A program made the position numbers and the translations under genes. Source: Yaniella halotolerans DSM 15476 (GTDB lineage Bacteria; Actinomycetota; Actinomycetes; Actinomycetales; Micrococcaceae). From it: a stretch of DNA of 64,000 nt. Where the stretch lies: contig NZ_ATVQ01000003.1 in assembly GCF_000420805.1 (NCBI RefSeq), positions 124,001 through 188,000 of the forward strand, given 5' to 3'. The number at the start of each line of letters is the position of its first letter. Position 1 is the stretch's first letter. The notes under the pieces were generated by a model, which had not been told where the DNA came from, did not search any database, and was given only the letters and a program-made list of their open reading frames with translations. Positions 20,138 to 28,668 of the stretch are shown piece after piece.

Positions 20138-20470
20138 ATGGGCGATGCAATATTGTTGATTGAAATTCTGGTGCTGGGCATACTCGTAATAGGATTCTTC
20201 GCAATGATTATGACCCGCGGAGATCGAGGCATGGTTGAACCACTTGCTGAGCCGCTGCCCTCATTACCTCCCGTAGTCCTACCCGAAGCACATGAAATTG
20301 CAGCCCAAGATATCAGCGACATTCGATTTGCTGTTGGACTTCGCGGTTACCGCACCGATCAGGTCGATCAGGTGCTTGAACGTCTGACCGTTGCAGTACA
20401 AGATCGCGATCAACAGATTTCCCAGCTGCAAGAAATGGTCGAGCGCCAACAGCATCAAACCAACGAATAA
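20138..20470 (+). CDS. Membrane-anchored DivIVA-domain protein
   Basis: Small protein of 110 residues: one N-terminal membrane segment (about residues 4-26), a Pro-rich linker, and a DivIVA-type segment ISDIRFAVGLRGYRTDQVDQ with a following coiled coil rich in Gln/Glu. The RGYRxxQVDxxL motif is typical of DivIVA-domain proteins in actinobacteria. It probably helps localise envelope or cell-pole factors. It precedes the DUF3117 gene, as in the mycobacterial order Rv1209-Rv1211. Confidence 0.78.
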   Translation: MGDAILLIEILVLGILVIGFFAMIMTRGDRGMVEPLAEPLPSLPPVVLPEAHEIAAQDISDIRFAVGLRGYRTDQVDQVLERLTVAVQDRDQQISQLQEMVERQQHQTNE

Positions 20471-20532
20471 ATGTCGGTGTTTTTCAAAAACCGCTTGCGT
20501 CACGGTCATGACGCGCCAGGAAAGGAACTGTA

Positions 20533-20706
20533 ATGGCTGCTATGAAGCCCCGTACCGGTGAAGGCCCCATGGAAGTAGTTCGTCAACAACGCAAGCTCGT
20601 AATGCGTATACCAACCGACGGTGGGGGACGCCTCGTCGTCGAACTCAACGACGAGGAAGCTCAAGAACTCAAAGCTGCTCTATCAGGCGTTGTTTCAGCG
20701 ACCTAA
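20533..20706 (+). CDS. DUF3117 family small protein
   Basis: Protein of 57 residues beginning MAAMKPRTGEGPMEVV and containing GGGRLVVELNDEEAQELKAA, which is the DUF3117 family found across actinobacteria. No function is known to me. AAAGGA lies seven bases before the ATG. It is conserved next to the DivIVA-like gene and near the O-methyltransferase gene, the same order as Rv1211-Rv1220c in mycobacteria. It ends six bases from the convergent methyltransferase gene. Confidence 0.9.
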   Translation: MAAMKPRTGEGPMEVVRQQRKLVMRIPTDGGGRLVVELNDEEAQELKAALSGVVSAT

Positions 20707-20712
20707 AAAACG

Positions 20713-21369
20713 CTAGTGCTTCGTCGCTAGTAAAAGACCGGTACCGGTTGGTACCAGTGTAGAGGTGCGCCATACTTTGGTATTGTCGCGCAGCTCATTG
20801 CCAATATCGCGTAACATCACGGTCGCGGCCTCGCGGACAGCAGGCTTTGGCACACGGTCTTGGTCCAAGGCGTCATGGATGATGATCATGCCACCGGAGC
20901 GGAGTAAACGCGCTGCTTCGGTGACATGGTACTCCAACAGCAGTGGGTCGGCATCGATAAACACTAAATCGTAGGCCCGGGCCGATAACTTGGGGAGAAC
21001 GGTTCTGCCGCGCCCCGCGATGAGCCGGGTTGTAGAACTTGGATAGCCTTCGGCACCAAACACTTCGCGCGCAGCACGCTGTGCTTCAGCATCCGGGTCT
21101 AGCGTCGTCAAGACGGCACCATCGGGTGCACCACGCATCAGAGCTAAGCCAGACACCCCGGCACCGGTGCCGAGTTCGACCATGGTTTGTGGTCGAGCCG
21201 CCGCCGATAAGAGAGTCAGTAACGAGGCAGTGCCTTCAGAAATCGGCGTGATGCCAAGTTCTGCCGACCGATCGCGCGCCATCAACAACACGTCGTCCTC
21301 AACCGGACGCGCTTCAGCATAAGCCCAGCTTGCATGTTTGCCGGTCTGTTGGGGGCTCAGCGCCTTCAT
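20713..21369 (-). CDS. SAM-dependent O-methyltransferase (Rv1220c-like)
   Basis: Class I methyltransferase of 218 residues, similar to the caffeoyl-CoA/catechol O-methyltransferase group (family 3). The SAM motif VELGTGAGVSGLALM is near residue 67, the metal-binding DADPLLL near 128 and the DAL-type motif (IIIHDALDQ) near 151. I chose the ATG at 21369 (MKALSPQQ) with GGGAG ten bases upstream; ATG 21399 or GTG 21405 would lengthen it. Substrate unknown. In many actinobacteria it lies divergent from sigE, which is absent here. Confidence 0.85.
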   Translation of the reverse strand: MKALSPQQTGKHASWAYAEARPVEDDVLLMARDRSAELGITPISEGTASLLTLLSAAARPQTMVELGTGAGVSGLALMRGAPDGAVLTTLDPDAEAQRAAREVFGAEGYPSSTTRLIAGRGRTVLPKLSARAYDLVFIDADPLLLEYHVTEAARLLRSGGMIIIHDALDQDRVPKPAVREAATVMLRDIGNELRDNTKVWRTSTLVPTGTGLLLATKH

Positions 21370-21567
21370 AAACTGTCTACTCCCGTGGGTCGTAATCATG
21401 TGCACCTAGTCTGCACACTTCATTGTAGAGGTAGCGACCACCTATATCCGCTTCATGAGAAACAACCACCAATATTTCAGAATATTCTCAGGATCATTTG
21501 TGACAATGAAAGAACAACAGTTTTGAAATGAATCATTGAATCGACCATGGAAGCAAGGATATGTTGA

Positions 21568-22617
21568 ATGAGTAGAAGTGCTCCCAGCTTCTCTTTTCAT
21601 CCACGCTCCAAGTTCGACGCGTTCTTAGAAGGTCAGCTGTCGGCATCAGGCGACAAACGAATGCGTGCACACTTGGCAGTGTGCACCAGTTGCGCTGAGG
21701 AAGTAGAACAGCGGTCATCCGCGCTTTCTGTGACTCAGCAGCTCGACCGCATTTCGAACACAGCTCAACCAGAAACCCCGGCGACAAGCCCACATTTTGT
21801 GCCAGCCCAGCCCGCAGTGATGGAGTCTTCTGGAGTGTCCGGATGGAAGTTCGTTGCAGGAGCTAGCATCGTTGGCCTAGTTGTTGTCGGATTGGTCTTG
21901 AGTTTATGGATCCTCGGCGGTAGTCAGAGTGCCATTGATAATGCAAACTCTGGTGCGCCGGCGCTCGTCCCCGAAGACGTTGAAATCGTCCAAGCTGACC
22001 CGCAGGAACTTATCCGGCCGACTCCAAGCGATGACTCGACCGAAGTTCCAGAGGATTTTAATTCCCCGAGCGCAGAACTTTCCTATAGCAGTGCCCCGCT
22101 GGGTATTGATGGTACGCCTGTCCAACTGAATTCCGTCAGCGAACTGCGTTCAGCAGGTTGGACGATTCCACAGTTTCAGGCGCTCGGCATGAGTTTTGAA
22201 TCTGCGGTCGTTGACGAAGAAGGCAACCAGGTCAACGTCGTCTCGTTATTTAACGGTTCGTCAGTCAATGCCGAAGACCAAACTGTTGTCCGTGAATGCC
22301 GCGTGGAACAGGACGACGGTAGCGTTTCAGCATGTAATGCACTGGACTTCACCGACTCTGCGGCCGTTGAAGTTTCCCTGCCGGTGGCTGAAGACGTTTG
22401 GGTCTACACCTACCCCGATGGCTCATGGACCGCTTATATGGCTACCAATAAGTCCCAATATCGGGTCGATTCGACATCAGATTCCGACTACGCAGCCGGT
22501 ATCATGTCCACGCTCTACGTGGAAGAAAAATCCCGGTTAAGTAGTGGCAGCTCCGATATGCGTGAAGGCGTTAGCCAACGCTTTGAACGCGGTGTTGATC
22601 GCCTCCTGGGTCGATAA
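21568..22617 (+). CDS. Anti-sigma factor-like membrane protein (zf-HC2), without adjacent sigma gene
   Basis: Protein of 349 residues. The N-terminal cytoplasmic domain carries an intact zinc anti-sigma motif HLAVCTSC (His-x3-Cys-x2-Cys) near residues 33-40. One membrane segment (about 92-115) follows, then an external domain of about 230 residues not recognised. By position, between the O-methyltransferase and tatB, it corresponds to RseA/CseE, the anti-sigma factor of SigE. The sigE gene normally directly upstream is absent; only about 200 bases separate it from the divergent methyltransferase gene. It may control a sigma factor encoded elsewhere, or have become a sensor with another partner. 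Confidence 0.7.
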   Translation: MSRSAPSFSFHPRSKFDAFLEGQLSASGDKRMRAHLAVCTSCAEEVEQRSSALSVTQQLDRISNTAQPETPATSPHFVPAQPAVMESSGVSGWKFVAGASIVGLVVVGLVLSLWILGGSQSAIDNANSGAPALVPEDVEIVQADPQELIRPTPSDDSTEVPEDFNSPSAELSYSSAPLGIDGTPVQLNSVSELRSAGWTIPQFQALGMSFESAVVDEEGNQVNVVSLFNGSSVNAEDQTVVRECRVEQDDGSVSACNALDFTDSAAVEVSLPVAEDVWVYTYPDGSWTAYMATNKSQYRVDSTSDSDYAAGIMSTLYVEEKSRLSSGSSDMREGVSQRFERGVDRLLGR

Positions 22618-22667
22618 CCCAGCCCGAAGCGCCTGACAATATCTCTTTCGGGTAAGCTAGAGCCAGT

Positions 22668-23270
22668 ATGAACATCTTCGGTATTAATGGTGGCGAGCTC
22701 ATTGTCTTAATCGTGCTCGCCCTGATGCTGTTGGGACCAGAAAAGATCCCGCAATACCTGCGCACCCTGCGTGAATGGATCCACAAAGCACGCGTCTTTG
22801 CCGAAGGTGCAAAAGATCAATTCAAAGAAGAAACTGGCACCGATTTCGACGAGGTTGACTGGCAGAAATACGACCCTCGTCAGTATGACCCACGGCGTGT
22901 CATCCGTGAAGCACTCTCAGAACCGATAGAAGATATCGAAGCATCCATGAAGGATGCGAAAAATACTGTTCAAGATGCTGCAGATACCGTTACCCAAAAG
23001 CCCATAGCACGCCCTGCACTATCGCAGGCGGAGATCATGGCCGCTGCGGTGCCGATAGACCAGCTAGAACAACAGTCACAGTTCCCTGATCCTAGTCAGC
23101 CAAAACCGAGTGCCGACGCTGCACGGACCGAACCGCAGGAAGCAGATCAGCCGGTTCTAGAGAACCCGGTCGACCAGGTTGCCGCTGAAGACACCACGGA
23201 GCTAACAGCAGACAATGGGCCTGAAGCCCCAGCCGTTTTGGGAACACCCTTTGACGCCGAAGCAACCTAA
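22668..23270 (+). CDS. tatB: Sec-independent protein translocase subunit TatB
   Basis: Protein of 200 residues: a short N-terminal membrane helix (GINGGELIVLIVLALMLLGP), then an amphipathic helix after the Gly-Pro-Glu hinge (LGPEKIPQYLRTLREWI) and a long acidic, Gln/Pro-rich cytoplasmic tail. This is the TatB plan, which with TatC receives twin-arginine substrates. TatA and TatC are not in the window. It follows the anti-sigma-like gene by 50 bases, as in the mycobacterial sigE-rseA-htrA-tatB order. Confidence 0.9.
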   Translation: MNIFGINGGELIVLIVLALMLLGPEKIPQYLRTLREWIHKARVFAEGAKDQFKEETGTDFDEVDWQKYDPRQYDPRRVIREALSEPIEDIEASMKDAKNTVQDAADTVTQKPIARPALSQAEIMAAAVPIDQLEQQSQFPDPSQPKPSADAARTEPQEADQPVLENPVDQVAAEDTTELTADNGPEAPAVLGTPFDAEAT

Positions 23271-23280
23271 GCTTGCTCTG

Positions 23281-24459
23281 TTAAGATGTTGAATGGCGAG
23301 GGGTAACCGGTAATTTTCGGCCGGATAATCCGCGCGGCGTGCTAGCCAGCTTTGCGACAATGTCACCAAGTGCCTGGCCTGCGCCCGAGGCAGGTGAGGT
23401 CACAATGGTGGGCGTGCCCTGCTCACTATCGGACCGCAGAACTGGATCAAGAGGGATGGATCCCAGTAAGGGAACGTCTTGCTCCAAGACGTGGGTCAGA
23501 CGCTGGCTTACCGCTTGACCGCCGCCCGAACCAAACACCTCGATGGTCGTGCCATCGGGCAGCTGCATTGGTCCCATGTTTTCAATAACACCAGAAACCG
23601 GCTGATCAGTTTGCGTCGACAACTGACCTGCTCGAGCAGCCACCTGAGCTGCAGTGTGCTCCGGAGTCGTGATGACTAAGAGCTCCGCATTGGGGAGCAG
23701 CTGAGCCGTCGAAATAGCAATATCACCGGTACCCGGCGGCAGATCAATCAGAAGGACATCAAGATCACCCCAGTACACATCGGTGACAAACTGCTCTAAC
23801 GCCCTGTGCAGCATGGGTCCACGCCAGGCCACCGGCTGATCGGTGTCCAAGAACATGCCGATGGACATGACCTTTACCCCGTATGCAACCGGCGGCATGA
23901 TCAAGTCTTGGACCTTGGTTGGTTTCGTCGTAATGCCGAGTAGACCGGGTATCGAAAAACCGTGAATATCCGCATCAATAAGCCCAACCGACAGCCCCTG
24001 ATCGGCGAGCCCAACCGCCAGATTTGCAGTGATGGTCGATTTGCCGACCCCGCCCTTGCCGGACGCGACAGCATAGATTTTGGTCAGCGACTCTTTACCG
24101 AAAGGATTTCTCGGACGATTTGCCGTCAGATTTTCCTGGAGCTCAACGCGCTGTTCCGGCGTCATCGAAGTAAGTCGAACACTGACCTCGCCATCCGTGA
24201 CACGGCTAAGGGTTTTGGCAACGTCGTAATGAATCGTATCTTGCATAGGACAGCCGGCGATCGTCAACCGAATGACCACCGTAACGTCATCGGTTTCGGA
24301 GAACTCGACAGCCGAGACCATGCCCAGTGTTGTGATGGGCTGCCGGATTTCAGGGTCGATAACCGTGGCCAGCGCGCGCCAGGCCGCGATCTGTCCTTCT
24401 GACTCAGGTACTACGTCCGGAGCGAGAAGACCTGTGGGGTAGAGGTCGGTGGTGGTCAT
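23281..24459 (-). CDS. mrp: Mrp/ApbC-type iron-sulfur carrier ATPase
   Basis: P-loop ATPase of 392 residues with an N-terminal MIP18/DUF59 domain (about residues 25-95; GCPMQDTIHYD) and a deviant Walker A, SGKGGVGKSTITANL, near residue 134. The Walker B-like segment LLIDLPPGTGDIA follows. It is expected to bind and transfer Fe-S clusters. I see no CxxC pair in the C-terminal half, where canonical ApbC/NBP35 proteins hold the bridging cluster; the only cysteine I see is in the DUF59 part. AAGGAGA lies upstream of the ATG. It converges on tatB with a ten-base gap, a conserved neighbourhood. Confidence 0.88.
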   Translation of the reverse strand: MTTTDLYPTGLLAPDVVPESEGQIAAWRALATVIDPEIRQPITTLGMVSAVEFSETDDVTVVIRLTIAGCPMQDTIHYDVAKTLSRVTDGEVSVRLTSMTPEQRVELQENLTANRPRNPFGKESLTKIYAVASGKGGVGKSTITANLAVGLADQGLSVGLIDADIHGFSIPGLLGITTKPTKVQDLIMPPVAYGVKVMSIGMFLDTDQPVAWRGPMLHRALEQFVTDVYWGDLDVLLIDLPPGTGDIAISTAQLLPNAELLVITTPEHTAAQVAARAGQLSTQTDQPVSGVIENMGPMQLPDGTTIEVFGSGGGQAVSQRLTHVLEQDVPLLGSIPLDPVLRSDSEQGTPTIVTSPASGAGQALGDIVAKLASTPRGLSGRKLPVTPRHSTS

Positions 24460-24546
24460 AGTCGTCAGTATTCTCCTTGCTCACAGCTCAAAGTGAGTGG
24501 TGTGGTGGAAAGTCTGGGCCACAGGGTAGAAAATGGAGCTATGAGT

Positions 24547-25263
24547 ATGATTGGTCCTGGAGCACAAATTGGGTCGCCACTGCCGCAAGGACAGCTGGTC
24601 GGCAACTACCCGTCCTATGAAGCAGCGATGGCTGCGATAGATAAGGCGGTAGGAGCTGGCGTCGATCCGCGGTTTCTTTCTATCGTAGGACGTGATCTAC
24701 GTTCGGTCTATCGATTGCGTCACCGGCCAAGCTACGCCGCAGTCGCAGGTCGAGGTGCGCTGCAAGGCGCCTTCTTTGGTTTGTTCATCGGCTTACTGAT
24801 CAGCATGATGTCTGGCGGGCAAGACATGACCATGACGTTGGGCTCTACTGTGGTCATGGGTGCCGTGATCTGGGTGCTGTTCGGCGTGATCGGTGAGGTC
24901 ATGCGTCGCAAACAACTCAAATACGCGGTTATTCCGTCAATGTCCGCTGTCTCCTACGACATCGTGGTCGATAACGCCGTTGCAAGCGAGGTGACTTCGG
25001 CGTTGGGCTCCCAGCCTAAGGGTCAAGCTCCAACGCCACCACCTGCGGCCGAGTCGCCAGCCCAGCCACCGGCACAACCTTCCGTAGACTCGTCCACATC
25101 GGTGCAAGAACCAGCCGAGTCGAACGACACCGAATCCTCACGGGGTATCCCAGATTTGCCGGATGGCCGCCCACAGTTTGGAGTGCGGGTCGACGAGTCT
25201 GCAGAACAGGAACCCAACGAGGATCCGGAGCGTGCAGAACAGGATTCCTCAGAGCAGCGCTAG
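24547..25263 (+). CDS. General stress protein 17M-like membrane protein
   Basis: Protein of about 238 residues. The N-terminal domain (about residues 15-60) reads GNYPSYEAAMAAIDKAV and LSIVGRDLRSV, as in the YflT/general stress protein 17M domain. Two hydrophobic segments (about 75-97 and 100-122) follow, then a short domain and a Pro/Ala/Glu-rich acidic tail of about 80 residues. Two ATGs compete: the one at 24541 is too close to the GGAG, so I prefer 24547. It is divergent from mrp and ends in a four-base stop overlap with pepP. Role unknown. Confidence 0.75.
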   Translation: MIGPGAQIGSPLPQGQLVGNYPSYEAAMAAIDKAVGAGVDPRFLSIVGRDLRSVYRLRHRPSYAAVAGRGALQGAFFGLFIGLLISMMSGGQDMTMTLGSTVVMGAVIWVLFGVIGEVMRRKQLKYAVIPSMSAVSYDIVVDNAVASEVTSALGSQPKGQAPTPPPAAESPAQPPAQPSVDSSTSVQEPAESNDTESSRGIPDLPDGRPQFGVRVDESAEQEPNEDPERAEQDSSEQR

Positions 25264-26816
25264 GAGTTCCACACTTGCGCCATCCAGGACTCAATCTCCT
25301 GGACGGTGCGTGGCAGGTGTGCTGACAGGGACTCTGCACCGTCTTGGGTGACTAAGATATCGTCTTCAATGCGGACACCGATGCCACGGAATTCGGCCGG
25401 AATCGCCAGGTCCTCGTTCTTGAAGTACAGACCAGGTTCGATCGTGAAAATCATCCCGGGACGCAGCGGCGCATCGAGGTACATTTCCCGACGAGCCTGA
25501 GCACAATCGTGGACATCCAAACCCAGATGGTGTGACGTGCCGTGTGGCATCCATCGCCGATGTTGCTGACCTTCAGCCGAGAGCGCTTCCTCTACCGATA
25601 CGGGCAAAATGCCCCAGTCGGATAAATGTTGAGCCAATACTTCCATGGCGGTCAGGTGAATATCACGGAAGAGTACCCCTGGCTTTGCCGCTGCCAGAGC
25701 TGCATCTGCTGCTTCCAGGACCGCGTTGTAAATCTTCGCCTGTATCTCAGTGAATGTGCCACTGACCGGCAGTGTGCGAGTGATGTCGGCGGTGTAGAGT
25801 GAATCCGCTTCAACGCCAGCATCGACCAGCACCAGATCGCCCTCTTTGACCTGACCGGTATTACGGATCCAGTGCAAGACCGTGGCGTTATTGCCGGCGG
25901 CCGCGATGGTGTCGTAGCCGAGATCGTTTCCTTCCAGGCGGGCACGAGCAAAGAACGCGGTTTCGATGACGCGTTCACCACGGTCATGTTTGGTGGCCTG
26001 GGGGATAGCACGCACGATGTCTTCGAAACCACGGATGGTTGACTCGACGGATCCGCACATTTCGGCGATCTCGTGCTCATCTTTAATAAGACGGAGCTCT
26101 GAAAGGAATTCCGCAAGTTCGCCGTCCAGGGCATCCGAGATTTCCAGATCGACCCCGGTATTAATCCGTGAAGTATCAACCAGTGCATCCATATTCTGAT
26201 CGGTTTCGCGAACCAAACGAATCCGCGTGCCACCGATTTCCACAACCCCAGCATCAACCGTCACCGCATATTCCAACTCGGTGAGATCTTTGGTGGGCAG
26301 ACCGGTGCGCTGATTGAGCTCCTTAAGCGTGGGGACCGGCCCAACCCAAAATTCACCGGTTTTGGTGTTGGAATAAAACTCTTCGGAATCACGGCCGGCT
26401 AGCGGGCGGAAGAACAACGTTGCTTCGTGGTTACTACCGTCGTCCCCGGAGCCCTCGGCTACCGGTTGCATCACGAGGACCGCTTCCGGCTCGTGGTCGA
26501 CGCCAAGGCCCGTTAGATGCGCAAATGCTGAATGCGGACGGAAACGATAGTCAGTGTCATTGGAACGCACTTTAGGCGCGCCAGCTGGAATGACCAGACG
26601 ATCCGTAGGGAATTGGCGTGATACGGCGGCACGACGCTGCGCCGCATAGGGAGCAGCTGCATCGGGCTGGAAGTCGATTGCTTCTACTTCTTGCCATTGT
26701 GAGCCCATGAAGGCTTTGAACGCATCTGAAGATGGTCGGTGGGACCGATTCTCGACGCGGTCTTGTAACGGTTGTTCCTGGGCAGGGTTATGTGAAGCAT
26801 CAGATGGTTGAGTCAT
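25260..26816 (-). CDS. pepP: Xaa-Pro aminopeptidase (aminopeptidase P family)
   Basis: M24-family metallopeptidase of 518 residues, removing N-terminal residues before proline. An N-terminal AMP_N domain (about residues 45-210) precedes the pita-bread catalytic domain. Metal ligands are visible: Asp in LVLVDAGVEAD, Asp in YTADITRTLPV, His in HGTSHHLGLDVHD, Glu in FTIEPGLYF and Glu in GVRIEDDILVT. The chosen ATG at 26816 is about eight bases from an AGGA; an ATG two codons earlier (26822) is too close to it. Longer than E. coli PepP mainly through the N-terminal extension. Confidence 0.92.
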   Translation of the reverse strand: MTQPSDASHNPAQEQPLQDRVENRSHRPSSDAFKAFMGSQWQEVEAIDFQPDAAAPYAAQRRAAVSRQFPTDRLVIPAGAPKVRSNDTDYRFRPHSAFAHLTGLGVDHEPEAVLVMQPVAEGSGDDGSNHEATLFFRPLAGRDSEEFYSNTKTGEFWVGPVPTLKELNQRTGLPTKDLTELEYAVTVDAGVVEIGGTRIRLVRETDQNMDALVDTSRINTGVDLEISDALDGELAEFLSELRLIKDEHEIAEMCGSVESTIRGFEDIVRAIPQATKHDRGERVIETAFFARARLEGNDLGYDTIAAAGNNATVLHWIRNTGQVKEGDLVLVDAGVEADSLYTADITRTLPVSGTFTEIQAKIYNAVLEAADAALAAAKPGVLFRDIHLTAMEVLAQHLSDWGILPVSVEEALSAEGQQHRRWMPHGTSHHLGLDVHDCAQARREMYLDAPLRPGMIFTIEPGLYFKNEDLAIPAEFRGIGVRIEDDILVTQDGAESLSAHLPRTVQEIESWMAQVWNS

Positions 26817-26959
26817 ACTCATATCCTGCCACGATTGATTTGGGAGTCTATAAACAATCACTAAATTCGCGACAAGCTTGTGGAGAGCCGACGCGCTGGT
26901 GGGGTGCCGAGCAGAGCGAGTATCCCAGAATCACAGACCGCCTAGTAGACTGGCAAATT

Positions 26960-27817
26960 ATGGCTTTCGACATGCACACTCATTCGCGTTTTTCGGATGG
27001 CACGACCTCGCCGACAGAGGTTGTTGAGTCGGCTGCGCAGACTGGTCTCTTGGGCGTGGCACTGACGGATCATGACACAACAGCCGGCTGGGAACCCGCC
27101 GAAGCGGCCGCAGCGCAGCACGGTATTGCCCTGATACGTGGCATGGAATTATCCACCGTGTCCGAGAACGGGGTGGCCGTCCATGTGCTGTCATATTTGC
27201 ATGATCCCACTAATATTGATCTTCTCGCCGAAATAGCGAAGTCACGCAACGCCAGATATACCCGTGCTAAACGCATGACCGAACTGTTAGCCCAGGATTA
27301 CCCGATTACTTGGGAACTGGTGAAACAACAGACCACAGTCGAGGCCACCATCGGCCGCCCCCACCTGGCTGATGCGTTAGTCAAGGTTGGTGCCGTGCCC
27401 AATAGATCTGCTGCTTTTGACTCGATTTTACGCGGCGGCTCAAAATACTATGTGCCACACTATGCGCCAGATCCGGTGCTGGGAGTTGAGCTGATCCGCG
27501 CTGCCGGGGGTGTGCCCGTCTTTGCTCATCCTGCGGCGAAGGTTCGTGGCAGGGTGGTTTCCGAACAGGTGTTCTATGACATGCTCGATGCCGGGTTAGC
27601 CGGGGTGGAAATTGAGCACCGTGATAACAGCGGTAGCGGGAAGGCCTGGTTACGAGAGTTTGCTGACGAGCATAATTTGCTGGTGACGGGATCATCGGAC
27701 TATCACGGGGCAGGGAAGTCGAATAAACTCGGGGAGAACACCACGCCACGCCACATAGTGGAGGCTATTGAGGCCCAAGCTACCTCGGATTTCAAAGTGC
27801 TTTGGAACGGTAACTAA
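26960..27817 (+). CDS. PHP-domain phosphoesterase (nucleoside 3',5'-bisphosphate/YciV-like)
   Basis: Protein of 285 residues of the PHP metallophosphatase family. Metal-binding motifs are FDMHTHSRFSDG at the N-terminus, ALTDHDTTAGW near residue 36, a middle VFAHPAAK and the late SDYHGAGK. The layout fits the YciV/RnaAM group that removes 5' nucleotides or hydrolyses 3'-phosphoadenosine 5'-phosphate-like compounds. The frame is open upstream to 26732, but homologues begin at the DMHTHS strand, so I start at 26960. Its stop overlaps that of the convergent methyltransferase gene. Confidence 0.85.
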   Translation: MAFDMHTHSRFSDGTTSPTEVVESAAQTGLLGVALTDHDTTAGWEPAEAAAAQHGIALIRGMELSTVSENGVAVHVLSYLHDPTNIDLLAEIAKSRNARYTRAKRMTELLAQDYPITWELVKQQTTVEATIGRPHLADALVKVGAVPNRSAAFDSILRGGSKYYVPHYAPDPVLGVELIRAAGGVPVFAHPAAKVRGRVVSEQVFYDMLDAGLAGVEIEHRDNSGSGKAWLREFADEHNLLVTGSSDYHGAGKSNKLGENTTPRHIVEAIEAQATSDFKVLWNGN

Positions 27818-28665
27818 GCCCTGAAAACTTCGGCCTGGGGGAGTCGCTTGCTCATCACGTCGATGGCTTGTGGGTTCTGATCGACCAGGACATAGTTTCT
27901 GCCGAGTTGTGTTGCGGCAGCGCCTAACGTGCCGGAACCGGCAAAGAAATCAAAAACCCAGTCTCCGGGACGCGATGAGGCAGCAACCATACGCCGGACC
28001 AAACCAACGGGTTTCTGCGTTGGATAGCCCGTTTTTTCTTTGCCGGTGGGAGACACGATGGTATGCCACCACACATCGGTGGGCAGCTTACCGCGTTCGC
28101 GTTTTTCCTTGGTGACTAAACCCGGGGCCATATACGGTTCCCGATCAACCTCGTTTGAATCGAACCAATACTTTTTGGGGTCTTTCACATACACAAGGAT
28201 GGTGTCGTGTTTGGCCGGCCAGCGACTGCGTGATCGGCCTCCATAGTCATACGCCCAGATGATTTCGTTGAGGAAGTGTTCTCGGCCAAAGATCATATCT
28301 AGCATGACCTTGGCGTAGTGGACCTCGCGATAGTCCAAGTGCAAATACAGTGTGCCGTCTTCGGCGAGGAGACGCCAGGCGTGTTCGATTCGGGGCTCTA
28401 AAAAGTCCCAATAGTTCGTGAACGCATCATCATAGGAAGCAAGCGCGCCGCGCAGCGTTTCGTATGAGTGTCCACCAAACCCCACCCGGTCGCCCTCGCC
28501 GTGGGCGACTCGAATGGTCTTGGTAGACGTCCGCTCCTGTGTACGCCCGGTGTTGAACGGTGGGTCAACATAAATCATGGTGACCGATTCATCCGGTACC
28601 GACGCTAAGAACTCAAGGTTGTCGGCCTGGATAATCTTATTTGCACCCGAGAATATCGTGGTCAT
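27814..28665 (-). CDS. Site-specific DNA methyltransferase (beta class, orphan)
   Basis: DNA methyltransferase of 283 residues. The catalytic motif IV (YVDPPFNTG) is near residue 34 and the SAM motif I (FFAGSGTLG) is near residue 234. This IV-before-I order defines the beta class (N6-adenine or N4-cytosine). The likely target-recognition region lies between, around residues 130-200. No restriction endonuclease is nearby, so it appears to be an orphan that marks the genome or regulates. It starts three bases after the stop of the DEAD-box helicase gene, indicating co-translation. Recognition sequence unknown. Confidence 0.85.
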   Translation of the reverse strand: MTTIFSGANKIIQADNLEFLASVPDESVTMIYVDPPFNTGRTQERTSTKTIRVAHGEGDRVGFGGHSYETLRGALASYDDAFTNYWDFLEPRIEHAWRLLAEDGTLYLHLDYREVHYAKVMLDMIFGREHFLNEIIWAYDYGGRSRSRWPAKHDTILVYVKDPKKYWFDSNEVDREPYMAPGLVTKEKRERGKLPTDVWWHTIVSPTGKEKTGYPTQKPVGLVRRMVAASSRPGDWVFDFFAGSGTLGAAATQLGRNYVLVDQNPQAIDVMSKRLPQAEVFRA

Positions 28666-28668
28666 GGG

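Noticed and set aside
21471-21486. AATATT-N4-AATATT repeat upstream of the anti-sigma-like gene
   Set aside because: AT-only and short; expected by chance in an AT-rich promoter region, with no known matching regulator.
26807-26822. TTGAGT followed by ACTC near the pepP start, a possible third HAIR box
   Set aside because: The spacing and second half do not fit CTTGAGT-N7-ACTCAAG.
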